From assembly GCA_003349885.1 (NCBI GenBank), contig QFXC01000013.1:434001-498000 (forward strand): a stretch of 64,000 nt of DNA. The letters run 5' to 3'. This document shows positions 35,982-45,267 of the stretch, one piece after another; positions within the stretch are counted from its first letter, which is position 1, and the number at the start of each line of letters is the position of its first letter. The stretch is from an endosymbiont of Galathealinum brachiosum (GTDB lineage Bacteria; Pseudomonadota; Gammaproteobacteria; SZUA-229). The position numbers were made by a program, and so were the translations under genes. The notes below the pieces were generated by a model. The model was not told the DNA's origin. It ran no database searches and worked only from the letters and a program-made list of their open reading frames with translations.

Positions 35982-37103
35982 TTACAATGACTTAAATACA
36001 TTATCAGCAGCCTGGATGGCCTGATCAACATTATCCGATAACAGATTGAAGTGCCCCATTTTGCGCCCGGGTCTGGCTTCATGTTTACCATAAAGATGAA
36101 GTTTAAGAGCCGGGTCATCAAGGCAAAGCTGCCAGTTAACCGGCCATAAATCACCTAACAGATTAATCATCACAACAGGGCTAACTAATCGAGTATCACC
36201 CGGTGTTAAGCCACACATTACACGCACCTGCTGTTCAAACTGTGAGACGACAGTCGCATCCATTGTGTAATGCCCACTATTATGTGGACGAGGTGCCATT
36301 TCATTAAATATAAGCTGATTATCCGTGGTAATAAAAAACTCTATTGCCAGTATACCGACATAATTAATTTTGTTTGCCAGACCAATAGCTTGCTGTCTAG
36401 CTGCTTCAGCAATAGCGTCATCTACTCTTGCAGGCACAATACTTTTATGAAGAACACCATTAATGTGCTCATTTTCAGCCGGCGGATAACAGGCCACTTC
36501 ACCTTTGGAATTTCTTGCCAGAAGAACGGATATCTCTAATGCCAGATCCATTTTACGTTCTAACACGCACTCGACCTGATCTAAATCATTAAATGCCGCT
36601 TCCAGCTGAGTTTTATCTTTAATAACCTGCTGGCCTTTCCCGTCATACCCCAACGTTGTGGTTTTTATGATAGCGGGAAAACCGGTTACCGTAATCGCGT
36701 CATCAAAATCATCTGTCGAACGAATTAAGGCATAGGGAGCAGGACTAAGACCCGAGTTTTTCGCGTAATCTTTTTCCTCAATTCTATGTCGCGCAATTGC
36801 TACTGCTTCTGCCGATGGATGCACCGGTTTATGAGAAGACAGAAATTTCAGACTTTCTGCCGGCACATTTTCAAATTCGGTCGTAATGGCATCGCACATA
36901 TTTGCCATTTCAATCAGCGATTCACTGTGAGTATAATCAGCCTGCAGATGATGGTCTGCAACCTCAGCAGCAGGGCTTTTGGGGTCAGGATCAAGCACAA
37001 CCGTACGATACCCCATATTACGGGCAGCCATACAAAACATACGACCTAACTGTCCGCCGCCTAAAACACCTAAGGTTGCACCTGGTAATAATTGAGATGA
37101 CAT
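35982..37103 (-). CDS. purK: 5-(carboxyamino)imidazole ribonucleotide synthase PurK
   Basis: An ATP-grasp enzyme that carboxylates AIR with bicarbonate and ATP in purine synthesis. 373 residues; the start GATLGVLGGGQLGRMFCMAARNMGY is the PurK glycine loop, and NEMAPRPHNSGHYTMDA is the family signature. It starts three bases after purE on the same strand, the standard purEK pair. Confidence 0.97.
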   Translation of the reverse strand: MSSQLLPGATLGVLGGGQLGRMFCMAARNMGYRTVVLDPDPKSPAAEVADHHLQADYTHSESLIEMANMCDAITTEFENVPAESLKFLSSHKPVHPSAEAVAIARHRIEEKDYAKNSGLSPAPYALIRSTDDFDDAITVTGFPAIIKTTTLGYDGKGQQVIKDKTQLEAAFNDLDQVECVLERKMDLALEISVLLARNSKGEVACYPPAENEHINGVLHKSIVPARVDDAIAEAARQQAIGLANKINYVGILAIEFFITTDNQLIFNEMAPRPHNSGHYTMDATVVSQFEQQVRVMCGLTPGDTRLVSPVVMINLLGDLWPVNWQLCLDDPALKLHLYGKHEARPGRKMGHFNLLSDNVDQAIQAADNVFKSL

Positions 37104-37105
37104 AT

Positions 37106-37597
37106 TTATTCTTCTGGTGGAAGCTGCATAGCAAGAACGGCTTCCTGCTGATCAGCACGAAAATCAGCCAGTTTCTCAGCTAACGCATCATCCTGATTTG
37201 CCAGTATAGACACAGCATATAAGCCGGCATTCGCAGCACCAGCCTCACCTATAGCAAATGTTGCCACGGGGATACCTTTGGGCATTTGCACAATCGATAA
37301 CAGTGAATCCATACCCTTCAGGTATCTGGAATTAACCGGCACACCTAATATGGGCAGTGTGGTTTTAGACGCTAACATACCCGGTAAATGAGCTGCGCCC
37401 CCAGCACCTGCAATAATACAGGCTAGTCCCCGTTCACGTGCTGTCGCAGCATATTCAAATAACAAATCAGGGGTGCGATGAGCAGACACAACACGCGCCT
37501 CGTATTCAATACCAAATGCTTCCAGCTGTTGTACAGCATGTTGCATAACGGGCCAGTCACTATTACTGCCCATTACCACGCCAACCTTTTTATTCAT
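37106..37597 (-). CDS. purE: N5-carboxyaminoimidazole ribonucleotide mutase PurE
   Basis: 163 residues, class I PurE. The signature [16 protein letters not shown] and the active-site loop [13 protein letters not shown] with the catalytic histidine are present, as is the [12 protein letters not shown] loop. It moves the carboxyl group made by PurK to form CAIR. It is the first gene of the purEK pair. Confidence 0.97.
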   Translation of the reverse strand: MNKKVGVVMGSNSDWPVMQHAVQQLEAFGIEYEARVVSAHRTPDLLFEYAATARERGLACIIAGAGGAAHLPGMLASKTTLPILGVPVNSRYLKGMDSLLSIVQMPKGIPVATFAIGEAGAANAGLYAVSILANQDDALAEKLADFRADQQEAVLAMQLPPEE

Positions 37598-37682
37598 ACA
37601 TCACCTTAGGGTGCGAAACGGAGAAAACCGACGATTTTATAGAATTTTAATGGTTTTGTCGAAGCCTATGAACCTTATGTTT

Positions 37683-38612
37683 TTATTTCGACAGATGGAT
37701 ATTGTCGAGATGAATCACTTTAGCCTCATTCAAGCTATACATAAATAAGCTAAAACCCACAATATTCTCTACGTCCATACTTCTACTACGAGGTGAATTG
37801 AGTATATTCTGAATTTCAATTTTCAGTATATTCCAGCCAGGCTTAATACTAAGCTCATAATTAAACCTGTCATTGTAATCATATCCATTTTGTCTATGTA
37901 TCTGATCATAAATCTTTAATTCCATTTCCAATATCTCATTTTGAGCATTGTGAATACTCATGTTTAAATATTCAAAACCGGACCAGTTTGGGTAAAGCAC
38001 ATCAAGTGACACATCAGGATATTTTCCTACCTGAAACTCAACTAAAGCTGAGGCCGCCCCCTCAATATAAAACTGACTATCTATTTCTAAGCGTCCCACA
38101 TGTTTGCTATCCCAGCGTCCCAGCGTTCTTTCTAATTCAAAATTAGCTATCACAGGAAATTCTGATTTAACATTCAAATCATCCTGAATAACATTAAATA
38201 CTGGAATAAAGGCTATCAGTATCACAATAATTGATAACAAAATAATGGCAGGTTTCCCCAATAATCTACGTTCATCAGACACAAATAACTGAACAGTTAA
38301 AAAACCGAGCATTCCTCCTAATACATCTGTGAGTAGATCCTGCCATTCCATATAACGACCAACCTGATACTGTACTATTTCTATCAACCCACCCAAAATC
38401 AAGCTAAACAACAAACTCACTATTAGTATTTTTCTCCAGCTCTCTTTTAATAAGGCCGTATGCATAATCAAAAGCCAGGTTAATAATGCAAAGAAAAACA
38501 GATGTCCCGTATTCCAGAGAGCCTGATAAAGCCTGATAGAGTTATCTATCGGATTACTTGTAAAAAGCATAACCGACATGATGAGTGTAATAATGAGTAT
38601 TATATTTCGCAT
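37683..38612 (-). CDS. VanZ-like membrane protein fused to an extracytoplasmic beta domain
   Basis: 309 residues. The N-terminal 140 residues hold about five hydrophobic segments with the VanZ pattern (NTGHLFFFALLTWLL, GGLIEIVQYQVGRYMEWQDLLTDVLGGMLG). The rest is a soluble domain rich in beta-strands and aromatic residues (FELERTLGRWDSKHVGRLEID, LDVLYPNWSGFEYLNMSIHN, VENIVGFSLFMYSLNEAKVIHLDNIHLSK), resembling carbohydrate-binding jellyrolls. VanZ proteins are linked to teicoplanin resistance in Gram-positives; in Gram-negatives their role is unknown. The tail may bind an envelope glycan. Confidence 0.75.
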   Translation of the reverse strand: MRNIILIITLIMSVMLFTSNPIDNSIRLYQALWNTGHLFFFALLTWLLIMHTALLKESWRKILIVSLLFSLILGGLIEIVQYQVGRYMEWQDLLTDVLGGMLGFLTVQLFVSDERRLLGKPAIILLSIIVILIAFIPVFNVIQDDLNVKSEFPVIANFELERTLGRWDSKHVGRLEIDSQFYIEGAASALVEFQVGKYPDVSLDVLYPNWSGFEYLNMSIHNAQNEILEMELKIYDQIHRQNGYDYNDRFNYELSIKPGWNILKIEIQNILNSPRSRSMDVENIVGFSLFMYSLNEAKVIHLDNIHLSK

Positions 38613-38882
38613 ATAACTTTATTTAGAGTCTGATTTATTATTCTAACTATTCCGATAATATTTAAATTTCTATGTTTTATACTATTTAACTGTGATTTAA
38701 CCAAAATAATATTATATTTCAATTATTTACAAAATATTATAATTTATTAAAACAATTAAATTACTGTTCCGTTCGGCGCTTAATTTGTAGATTTGTTCAC
38801 AAATATATTTAATTCTGGTATTTTATTTTTTTATAACGATTAAAATATGAAAAGCCTGAACACGCCAATATAAGTAAATGAT

Positions 38883-39224
38883 ATGAAAAAAACCAGACAA
38901 TCCACTAATACTCATACAACTAAACCTGAAGCCTATACTCCCGATCCTGAATCAGCAGGTTTGTCTGATTTACAGAAATATACTGCAGGTGTTCTTAATA
39001 GCACCTCTCAGTGGGGTTTTGGTAAGAGCAAACTAAAAATTAATCGCCACAAGCTAGATAATAACACCTGGCAACTCACAGTTGTAAATCCCAAAACACT
39101 TAAAACCATTCTGCAGGCAGAAGGGCATGGGGATACCGTTTTTGCTAATGAAGATAATCTGGCACGTATGGCTGAAACCCTTATGGCACAAGGACTGACT
39201 ATTCGAACGCAGTTTAACGACTGA
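38883..39224 (+). CDS. Small protein of unknown function
   Basis: 113 residues, not recognised. A hydrophilic, threonine-rich N-terminal 30 residues is followed by a compact part with an alternating pattern (KLKINRHKLDNNTWQLTVVNPKTLKTILQAEGHGDTVFANEDNLARMAETLMAQGLTIRTQF). No signal peptide or membrane segment. It stands alone after a 270-base AT-rich spacer. The even codon pattern suggests a real gene. Confidence 0.6.
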   Translation: MKKTRQSTNTHTTKPEAYTPDPESAGLSDLQKYTAGVLNSTSQWGFGKSKLKINRHKLDNNTWQLTVVNPKTLKTILQAEGHGDTVFANEDNLARMAETLMAQGLTIRTQFND

Positions 39225-39470
39225 ACACAGATCACCAGAAAAATCCGTGTGCTAGATCACCCTCTGAATACATTAGCACATATCAATACATCAGCAAAAA
39301 TAGCCTAACCACCTGTTTTATTTAGCTTTTTAAATCATCCTCTTTTACATCCCCCAAACGTGTGTAGGATTTTTCTGACACGAGTTTCAGCCTGAATAAC
39401 AACCAGCACACCACTAAACACAGTAGAATCTTCTCAAACGAAAATGCTAAATAAATAAATGAGGGGCAAA

Positions 39471-39800
39471 ATGGACATTCTAAATAAGCTTCATGAATTA
39501 CAACAGGAAATTCTATATTTTGGTGACGTTGTTAGCCAGACTGAAAACCCGGCCGACATTGATTTTCGTAATGCCTGCGATTTATTTAGTCAGCACCTGA
39601 ACTTTGAGCTCCAGTCCATTAATACAAATATTTGCCTGAAGGATATTCGTCCTGAAATGCAAAGAACAACAGCCCAGTTATATGAACTTAGTGAATTAAT
39701 CACACCAGATACATCAGGTAATAATGAAAACTGCCAATGGTCTTCAAAATTACTAAATTTCTGCAGCCAGTTACAGACACTTAAGAGTATCGCTGCATGA
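39471..39800 (+). CDS. Small helical protein of unknown function, first of a paralogous pair
   Basis: About 109 residues from ATG 39471, preferred over 39459 because GAGGGG lies just before it. It is helical and soluble. A 46-residue stretch (LHELQQEILYFGDVVSQTEN... to LQSINT) aligns without gaps to the protein encoded next door at 39797, with matches L, I, F, D, F, L, F, Q, H and T. The stop overlaps the next start (ATGA), so the two are coupled. Family not recognised. Confidence 0.62.
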   Translation: MDILNKLHELQQEILYFGDVVSQTENPADIDFRNACDLFSQHLNFELQSINTNICLKDIRPEMQRTTAQLYELSELITPDTSGNNENCQWSSKLLNFCSQLQTLKSIAA

Positions 39801-40030
39801 AGCATCACCAGCATTTGGTAATAAACACCACAAAAAAGACTAATTGTATTGATGAGATGGATGCTCTTCTGGATCAGATTGCTGATTTTAAAAAGCTAAT
39901 CCAGTCACCACACAAAGCATCTGATCCTGGCTTTTTACAGGAATACCGTTTATTCAAACAACATGTTGAGTGGGTCAGCGAAGACCTTGCGACCAGCAGT
40001 TTTATTACCCGTTCAAATCTACGCTCCTAA
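39797..40030 (+). CDS. Small helical protein of unknown function, second of a paralogous pair
   Basis: 77 residues, not recognised. The core MDALLDQIADFKKLIQSPHK, later YRLFKQHVEWVSEDLAT, aligns gap-free over 46 residues with the upstream gene product, including the shared LF-x-QH. This suggests a duplication that remained as an overlapping pair, perhaps forming a heteromer. It overlaps the upstream gene by four bases and converges on the methyltransferase-like gene. Confidence 0.58.
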   Translation: MKHHQHLVINTTKKTNCIDEMDALLDQIADFKKLIQSPHKASDPGFLQEYRLFKQHVEWVSEDLATSSFITRSNLRS

Positions 40031-40055
40031 AAGCAACCGCTCTCAAAGTCTTTTC

Positions 40056-40805
40056 TCAGACTAACTTACGAATACGATATCTGAGCTTACTGGTTTTAAG
40101 GTTCGGGTTTAATTTCGGTGTTTTAACTAAATTTTTTCTCAATACCGCACTACTGATAAGAGATTTTGAATAAACACCCACAAAATTTTCATTCAGACAA
40201 CTGGTCAACTGAAATATAGATGCAAATTTATTACTAATCGCTTTATTATTGATACCTGCTGAGTCCAGCAACTCTTCTTTACTTACAAAATTTCTAACAA
40301 TGACGCCATTTTTATTTAAATGTTTCAACAAATGAGAAAACCACTTCCCATTGGCTTCTACAACCGAAACAGGCTCTCCATCTTTTTCCGAAAACAGATC
40401 ATCAACAATCATATCAAATTTTTCACCCTGGTAATTTTCAAGCCAGGTAATTGCATCTGCTTCTATTAAATTTATTGTTTTATGCTTTAAATTAAAAAAT
40501 CGTCGGGCGACTGATAAATGAACTGGATTAAGCTCTACTCCGGTTATACTTTCAGGTGAAACAAAATAACGCAACATATGAAGTGAGGCACCACCTCCCA
40601 CACCTAGCACCAATACACGCTTAATTGTATTTTCAGGATAAAAAAATGCCGGGATCATTAATAAATCCCAAACATGTCCTGTTAGTATCTGTTCAGGATT
40701 ATACTGACTATGAAACACGCCATCAGTATACAATCGCATGCTTTTTCCTGCAGAACGGACTTCATACTGAACACCAGAAACACATTTATGCCACACTAAT
40801 GCCAT
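40056..40805 (-). CDS. Spermidine synthase-like SAM-dependent methyltransferase fold protein
   Basis: 249 residues. The nucleotide-binding motif VLVLGVGGGASLHMLRYF, then ITGVELNPVHLSVARRFF, a DA-motif IEADAITWL and FDMIVDDLFSE follow the spermidine synthase order. The catalytic Asp of true aminopropyltransferases is replaced by the DDLFSE context, and the N-terminal beta domain is short, so polyamine synthesis is not assured. A basic C-terminal tail (KTSKLRYRIRKLV) is unusual. Many such stand-alone proteins have unknown substrates. Confidence 0.72.
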   Translation of the reverse strand: MALVWHKCVSGVQYEVRSAGKSMRLYTDGVFHSQYNPEQILTGHVWDLLMIPAFFYPENTIKRVLVLGVGGGASLHMLRYFVSPESITGVELNPVHLSVARRFFNLKHKTINLIEADAITWLENYQGEKFDMIVDDLFSEKDGEPVSVVEANGKWFSHLLKHLNKNGVIVRNFVSKEELLDSAGINNKAISNKFASIFQLTSCLNENFVGVYSKSLISSAVLRKNLVKTPKLNPNLKTSKLRYRIRKLV

Positions 40806-40947
40806 TTATTTGAATACTTAATTTTAAAAAAAGATTTAATCGTGAAGAAAATAGAATTTGATAGACACATCAAAGGAAGACATATAAATCTTTCTATTTT
40901 CTCCATGAAAACCTTAAAAAATAGTTAATATTTTATTATATAAATTA

Positions 40948-41379
40948 CTAATTAATTTTTGCAACCATATAATCTACAGCCGCCTTCAACTCTTCATCAC
41001 TACAGACTGCACATGTTCCTTTAACCATCATTGCTGTCCCCGGAACACCATTGATAGCAGAAGAATATAGTGATTCAACACCCTTTTCAATGCGTGTTTT
41101 CCACGCTGTCGTATCACCTAACTTTGGTGCACCTGCTGCACCTGAAGCATGACATGATACACATGATTTATTATAAACCTGCTCACCGTTCATGCTAATT
41201 TCTGGTTCTGCTTTTACAACTTCAGCCTTAGGAGTGACCACCACCTCTTCTTCCACAGCTGTAGGCGTAGTTTTTATAAGCGGTTCTACTTTAGCAGCAG
41301 TTGATTCATTATCCTGACCTGAGTCACAACCCACTAATAACACCATCGAAAACAATAAAACTAAACCTGACTTTTTCAT
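40948..41379 (-). CDS. Lipoprotein cytochrome c5-like monoheme cytochrome
   Basis: 143 residues. Signal and lipobox LLVGC with the acylated Cys18, a Pro/Glu/Val-rich linker (residues 30-62), then a cytochrome c domain with CVSCH at 73-77. The sixth ligand is probably a methionine in GTAMMVKG, and the pair of cysteines in GTCAVCSDEEL forms the disulfide typical of cytochrome c5. It is an envelope electron carrier anchored to a membrane. It follows the membrane protein gene by 11 bases. Confidence 0.85.
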   Translation of the reverse strand: MKKSGLVLLFSMVLLVGCDSGQDNESTAAKVEPLIKTTPTAVEEEVVVTPKAEVVKAEPEISMNGEQVYNKSCVSCHASGAAGAPKLGDTTAWKTRIEKGVESLYSSAINGVPGTAMMVKGTCAVCSDEELKAAVDYMVAKIN

Positions 41380-41390
41380 ATTTATTCCCT

Positions 41391-42143
41391 TTATTCAATA
41401 ATCGTTGTAGCTTCTACACCAAATACATTTCTATACAAAATACCATAAGCAATCATTAGCATTGGTAACACCCAGATAAGACCGATGACAGTAAACATCG
41501 CAATCATAACAATAACAAACATGACTATGAATAAAAAAAACACCGAAAACCAACGATGTGTTATCGCTTTACGTGATGTTTCCATAGCCTGCCAGGGCCT
41601 CATACCTTTTTCAACAATCAGGGGCATTGCAAAACCATAAGAAATCATCAGATAAATGCCTGGTATAACCAGCAGAATAAACCCAAAGATAACTAGAACA
41701 TTAATCAATATAACAGCAACAAATAACGGCAACATTTTTGAAAAATAATTAAAAATCATTCCAGAACTTATAGGTGCATCAACAGATCGCCTAACACCCA
41801 TCATAAAGATACCCATGACCATTGGCATCACAATCAGGTTAATACCTAACTGAATAACAAACTGAAAGAAACCGACAATCGCTGGTTCCTGAGTAACCGC
41901 AGTCAAACCGGCAATAACAATACCTAAAGCAATAATAATGCCTACAAAAGTCAGAAAATATAAAATAAACCCAAGCATGAATATCCATTTACTTCCACCC
42001 GTTTTAGCCCATGCTTCACTCAATATACTGCCAATTGTAAACTGGTATTCTCCTCTTAATGCCTTTTCTACTGAGCCATAATCTCCTGTAGATACATTCT
42101 CATTAACTAAATTTGATTCTGGTGTCTGATATACATTTGACAT
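41391..42143 (-). CDS. Polytopic membrane protein of unknown function
   Basis: 250 residues: a hydrophilic start (NVYQTPESNLVNEN) followed by six or so hydrophobic segments. The end KGMRPWQAMETSRKAITHRWFSVFFLFIVMF is like proteins annotated as BPSS1780-type or glycerophosphoryl-diester-phosphodiesterase membrane domains. No catalytic motif is seen. It sits between tmcA and the cytochrome gene with short gaps (37 and 11 bases), probably one transcription unit. Confidence 0.7.
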   Translation of the reverse strand: MSNVYQTPESNLVNENVSTGDYGSVEKALRGEYQFTIGSILSEAWAKTGGSKWIFMLGFILYFLTFVGIIIALGIVIAGLTAVTQEPAIVGFFQFVIQLGINLIVMPMVMGIFMMGVRRSVDAPISSGMIFNYFSKMLPLFVAVILINVLVIFGFILLVIPGIYLMISYGFAMPLIVEKGMRPWQAMETSRKAITHRWFSVFFLFIVMFVIVMIAMFTVIGLIWVLPMLMIAYGILYRNVFGVEATTIIE

Positions 42144-42180
42144 AACACTCTCCTTATATTTTTAACTAGATTAGCTAATC

Positions 42181-44298
42181 TTAATTAAATTTAAAATCCT
42201 GTAATCGTCCTATTGAAGAACGCAGTAGTTTAATAGCCTGATTTTTACTATTTACGCAGGTTTTATCTTTATCACGCATTTTACTCACTACCATCTTCCA
42301 GTCATTAGTATATTTCTGGTTTAAATTAATTATTTCCATCTGCTGATCGCTCAGAACTTCATTAATATCATCATGTAACGTGAAAATATGCTTTATATAA
42401 CGTGTTATCGCAGGCATACAGGCATCGTAATTTCTATTAAACTTTGAAAAAGATCCAATATCATCTAAATCCATTTTTGTAAGTTGCCAGGATTCTTCAT
42501 CCTGACATTGCAGTAAGATATAATTTTTAATTTCTTCAGTTAAATCGGACAATGGCCCCTGTAACCATAAAGATATATTACGTCTGAACTTTAAAGATAA
42601 CTCATCAATAACCGTTACACCTTTATCCGTTAAGGCTTTTGCCATAACGGCTGAATGAGAGGCGGTTACATGATCCCGGCTAAAACCTAACCGTAACATC
42701 GATAAACCTGCTTTATTCCAGAAATCCAGTAGATCTGCAGTTGCAGAAAAACTACTGCCAAATATATCCATTCCTAACTTCTTTTCCTTACTAATCACCT
42801 GCGTTAACAAATAACTACCCAGTCCAGATTGCTGTAATTGAGGATGAATAGCTATACGCATAACTCTTGCGTAACGTAAAGTCGCGGCCTGCTCAGAACC
42901 ACCGTGATAACAAAGTGTCTGCGCCAGTAAATTACCTTTAGGCCTTCGTTCACCCCTGTAAATAGCAGTTGATAAGGCAGAATCGAAACCGCCTTCCTGA
43001 TTTACGACAACTATACCCAGAGTTTCACCATTAAATTCGAGACTATAAATTCTTACATCTTCACTATCAAGTAAATACTGAAAATCTGAAGGACTGGTGC
43101 GATAGTGAGCAAATACTAACAGAGAAAATATTTCAGCTAATTTATTCTTATTTACCAGTAGTTCAGATCTATCTATCAAACTAACATGACAGTCTGATAT
43201 TTCACCCGGCATCTCAGGCTTAACTGTAAGCTTAAGATTAAGAAACAGCATTTCTTCAATCCACTTTTCTAATGGGTCGTGTCTTGCCCATCGAACAGGC
43301 TGATGTAATTCAATTTTATCCCAGCCAGGTTTCGTTTCATCAAGCAGGGTATAAAATTTTAATATAAACCCTCGCCCCGTACCTTCATAGCCATGAGTTG
43401 TCGTTGAGAAAATAATTTTTGAATAATGCCTGAGTAAGCGTTGTAGCATTGAAAGCGGTATGACGGCTGCTTCATCAATCAACAACACATCGGCAACAGG
43501 TAGTGTTTCCAGCAATAAATCAGGTGCTATAAAACTCACAGATGATTTTTTATATTTAAAGGCCGAGCGCTCAGAAACACCTTCAGAGCATTGATTATGT
43601 AAATGCTCAAATAAAGGTTCCGCTACTGATAATTTAGGTGCACTAATCAGGATAGTGTTATCTTGTTGCTCAATCAATAATGCAGACAATAACCCCAGAG
43701 CTGAAGATTTTCCTCTGCCACGACCCGATGTTAGAACACAGCAATAAGCATCATTATTTTTTATCGAACTAAACATTGATTCAACCGCGGACTTTTGATC
43801 ATGCGTTCGATAGAGAGAATTATCCCTACCCTGTTCATTTATCGGTGCTATTACGTCTAAAGACAATACTTCTGTAACAGGGCGATTTTTTATAAAGTAA
43901 TAAATACCTGATTTATAATTCAATAACGTCTTTACATGACTTAAAAATAAACTGTCATTTTCATCCCACTTATTCTCTTGCGGTAACAAAATAATCAAAT
44001 ATCCACCACCACATAACACACCCGATACAATACCCAACGCATCAGGGTAGAATGACTCACGCACATCAAACACAACCAGATCATATTCCTCACCCAGTTT
44101 TGTAACTGCTCTTTCAGGTGCCAGGGAATTTTCAATTTTTGGCGAAATAATTAACTTGTTTTCAAACCAGAGGTTGTTTATAAAACCAGCAAGCTCATTT
44201 TCAGAATAGCTTTCATGAAAAGCCACCGCCAGTCGTTGCTGTGATTGCAACAGGTTACTTTCATGTGTTTTCAGAAATGAAGTGATAGTATCAAACAA
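42181..44298 (-). CDS. tmcA: tRNA(Met) cytidine acetyltransferase TmcA
   Basis: A 705-residue enzyme that acetylates cytidine 34 of elongator tRNA-Met with acetyl-CoA and ATP. An N-terminal DUF1726-like domain is followed by a RecD-type helicase module with P-loop TSGRGRGKSSALG and Walker B DVLLIDEAAVIP, then a GNAT acetyltransferase domain (RVMRIAIHPQLQQSGLGSYLL) and a tRNA-binding tail. Length and order match E. coli TmcA (671 residues). Confidence 0.95.
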   Translation of the reverse strand: MFDTITSFLKTHESNLLQSQQRLAVAFHESYSENELAGFINNLWFENKLIISPKIENSLAPERAVTKLGEEYDLVVFDVRESFYPDALGIVSGVLCGGGYLIILLPQENKWDENDSLFLSHVKTLLNYKSGIYYFIKNRPVTEVLSLDVIAPINEQGRDNSLYRTHDQKSAVESMFSSIKNNDAYCCVLTSGRGRGKSSALGLLSALLIEQQDNTILISAPKLSVAEPLFEHLHNQCSEGVSERSAFKYKKSSVSFIAPDLLLETLPVADVLLIDEAAVIPLSMLQRLLRHYSKIIFSTTTHGYEGTGRGFILKFYTLLDETKPGWDKIELHQPVRWARHDPLEKWIEEMLFLNLKLTVKPEMPGEISDCHVSLIDRSELLVNKNKLAEIFSLLVFAHYRTSPSDFQYLLDSEDVRIYSLEFNGETLGIVVVNQEGGFDSALSTAIYRGERRPKGNLLAQTLCYHGGSEQAATLRYARVMRIAIHPQLQQSGLGSYLLTQVISKEKKLGMDIFGSSFSATADLLDFWNKAGLSMLRLGFSRDHVTASHSAVMAKALTDKGVTVIDELSLKFRRNISLWLQGPLSDLTEEIKNYILLQCQDEESWQLTKMDLDDIGSFSKFNRNYDACMPAITRYIKHIFTLHDDINEVLSDQQMEIINLNQKYTNDWKMVVSKMRDKDKTCVNSKNQAIKLLRSSIGRLQDFKFN

Positions 44299-44431
44299 AT
44301 AATTTAAACCTTCTGCTATTAAACAGCCAGGCTGCTTGTTTTTGCTAATTTTCTTGCTTATTATGAGAAGTCATATTTCTCAGTTTTTGAATATAACATG
44401 ATAACAATACGATTAAAAAGGCATAACTAAA

Positions 44432-44851
44432 ATGTCAGACATTACTGTTTCAGGAAGCTGTTTATGCGGTTTAGTTAAATACACCGTTACTGGTGAGACA
44501 AAACGCTTTTACCACTGCCATTGTCAACGCTGCAGAAAAGCAACCGGAACAGGCCATGCTAGTAATTTATTAATTACACCGCACACCAGCATAAGCTGGT
44601 TACAGGGTGAAGATAAGCTTTCACGCTACAAAGTGCCCGAAGCAGAAAGATTTTATAACTGTTTCTGTCAAAACTGTGGCAGCCCTATGCCAAGGGTAGT
44701 ACCAGAGTTAGATGCAGTATTAATTCCTGCTGGTTCTCTCAATACGAAACCACCGGTAAATCCACAGGGGCATATCTTCTGGGATTCACGTGCTGACTGG
44801 TCATGCAAAGATCAACTACCTGTATATGCTGAATATCCGCCTAATAGTTAA
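44432..44851 (+). CDS. GFA-family zinc protein
   Basis: 139 residues. Cysteine pattern of the glutathione-dependent formaldehyde-activating (GFA) fold: GSCLCGLVKY, HCHCQRCRKATGTGHAS, and NCFCQNCGSPMPR, which bind structural and catalytic zinc. Most members have unknown substrates, and only a few act on S-hydroxymethyl-glutathione. It precedes a small exported protein by nine bases. Confidence 0.85.
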   Translation: MSDITVSGSCLCGLVKYTVTGETKRFYHCHCQRCRKATGTGHASNLLITPHTSISWLQGEDKLSRYKVPEAERFYNCFCQNCGSPMPRVVPELDAVLIPAGSLNTKPPVNPQGHIFWDSRADWSCKDQLPVYAEYPPNS

Positions 44852-44860
44852 GAACCCATT

Positions 44861-45244
44861 ATGAATATTACTACTAAAATAATATCTCTTTTTTTAAGTA
44901 TTCTACTTTATTCATCAAATATTTTTTCAGGTCAGGCCATAATTGAAAAAGTAGAAGCTGAATGCAATTACAAAAGACTCTGCAAATTTAATGTCACCAT
45001 TCGCCACGCTGACGAAGGCTGGACACATTTTGCTAATGGCTGGCAAATTTTTACTCCAAATGGAGATTTAATTGGACACCGGGCACTCGCTCACCCACAT
45101 GTAAATGAACAACCTTTTACTCGTTCTATAAGAAACATAAAAATACCTGCTAATGTAGACACAGCGATATTAATTGCCAATGATTCCGTACATGGCAAAA
45201 GCGATCGGAAATACGTTATTAAGCTTACTTTTACCGACTACTAA
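44861..45244 (+). CDS. Small exported protein of unknown function
   Basis: 127 residues with a signal peptide (residues 1-24, ending NIFSGQA). Two cysteines close together (ECNYKRLCKF) may form a disulfide. The middle is Trp- and His-rich (RHADEGWTHFANGWQIF, GHRALAHPHVNEQPFTRS), followed by strands and ending in KYVIKLTFTDY. The pattern suggests a periplasmic immunoglobulin-like fold, perhaps metal binding, but I do not recognise a family with certainty. It directly follows the GFA gene. Confidence 0.68.
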   Translation: MNITTKIISLFLSILLYSSNIFSGQAIIEKVEAECNYKRLCKFNVTIRHADEGWTHFANGWQIFTPNGDLIGHRALAHPHVNEQPFTRSIRNIKIPANVDTAILIANDSVHGKSDRKYVIKLTFTDY

Positions 45245-45267
45245 ACATTTTTTAACAACCAAGAAAA

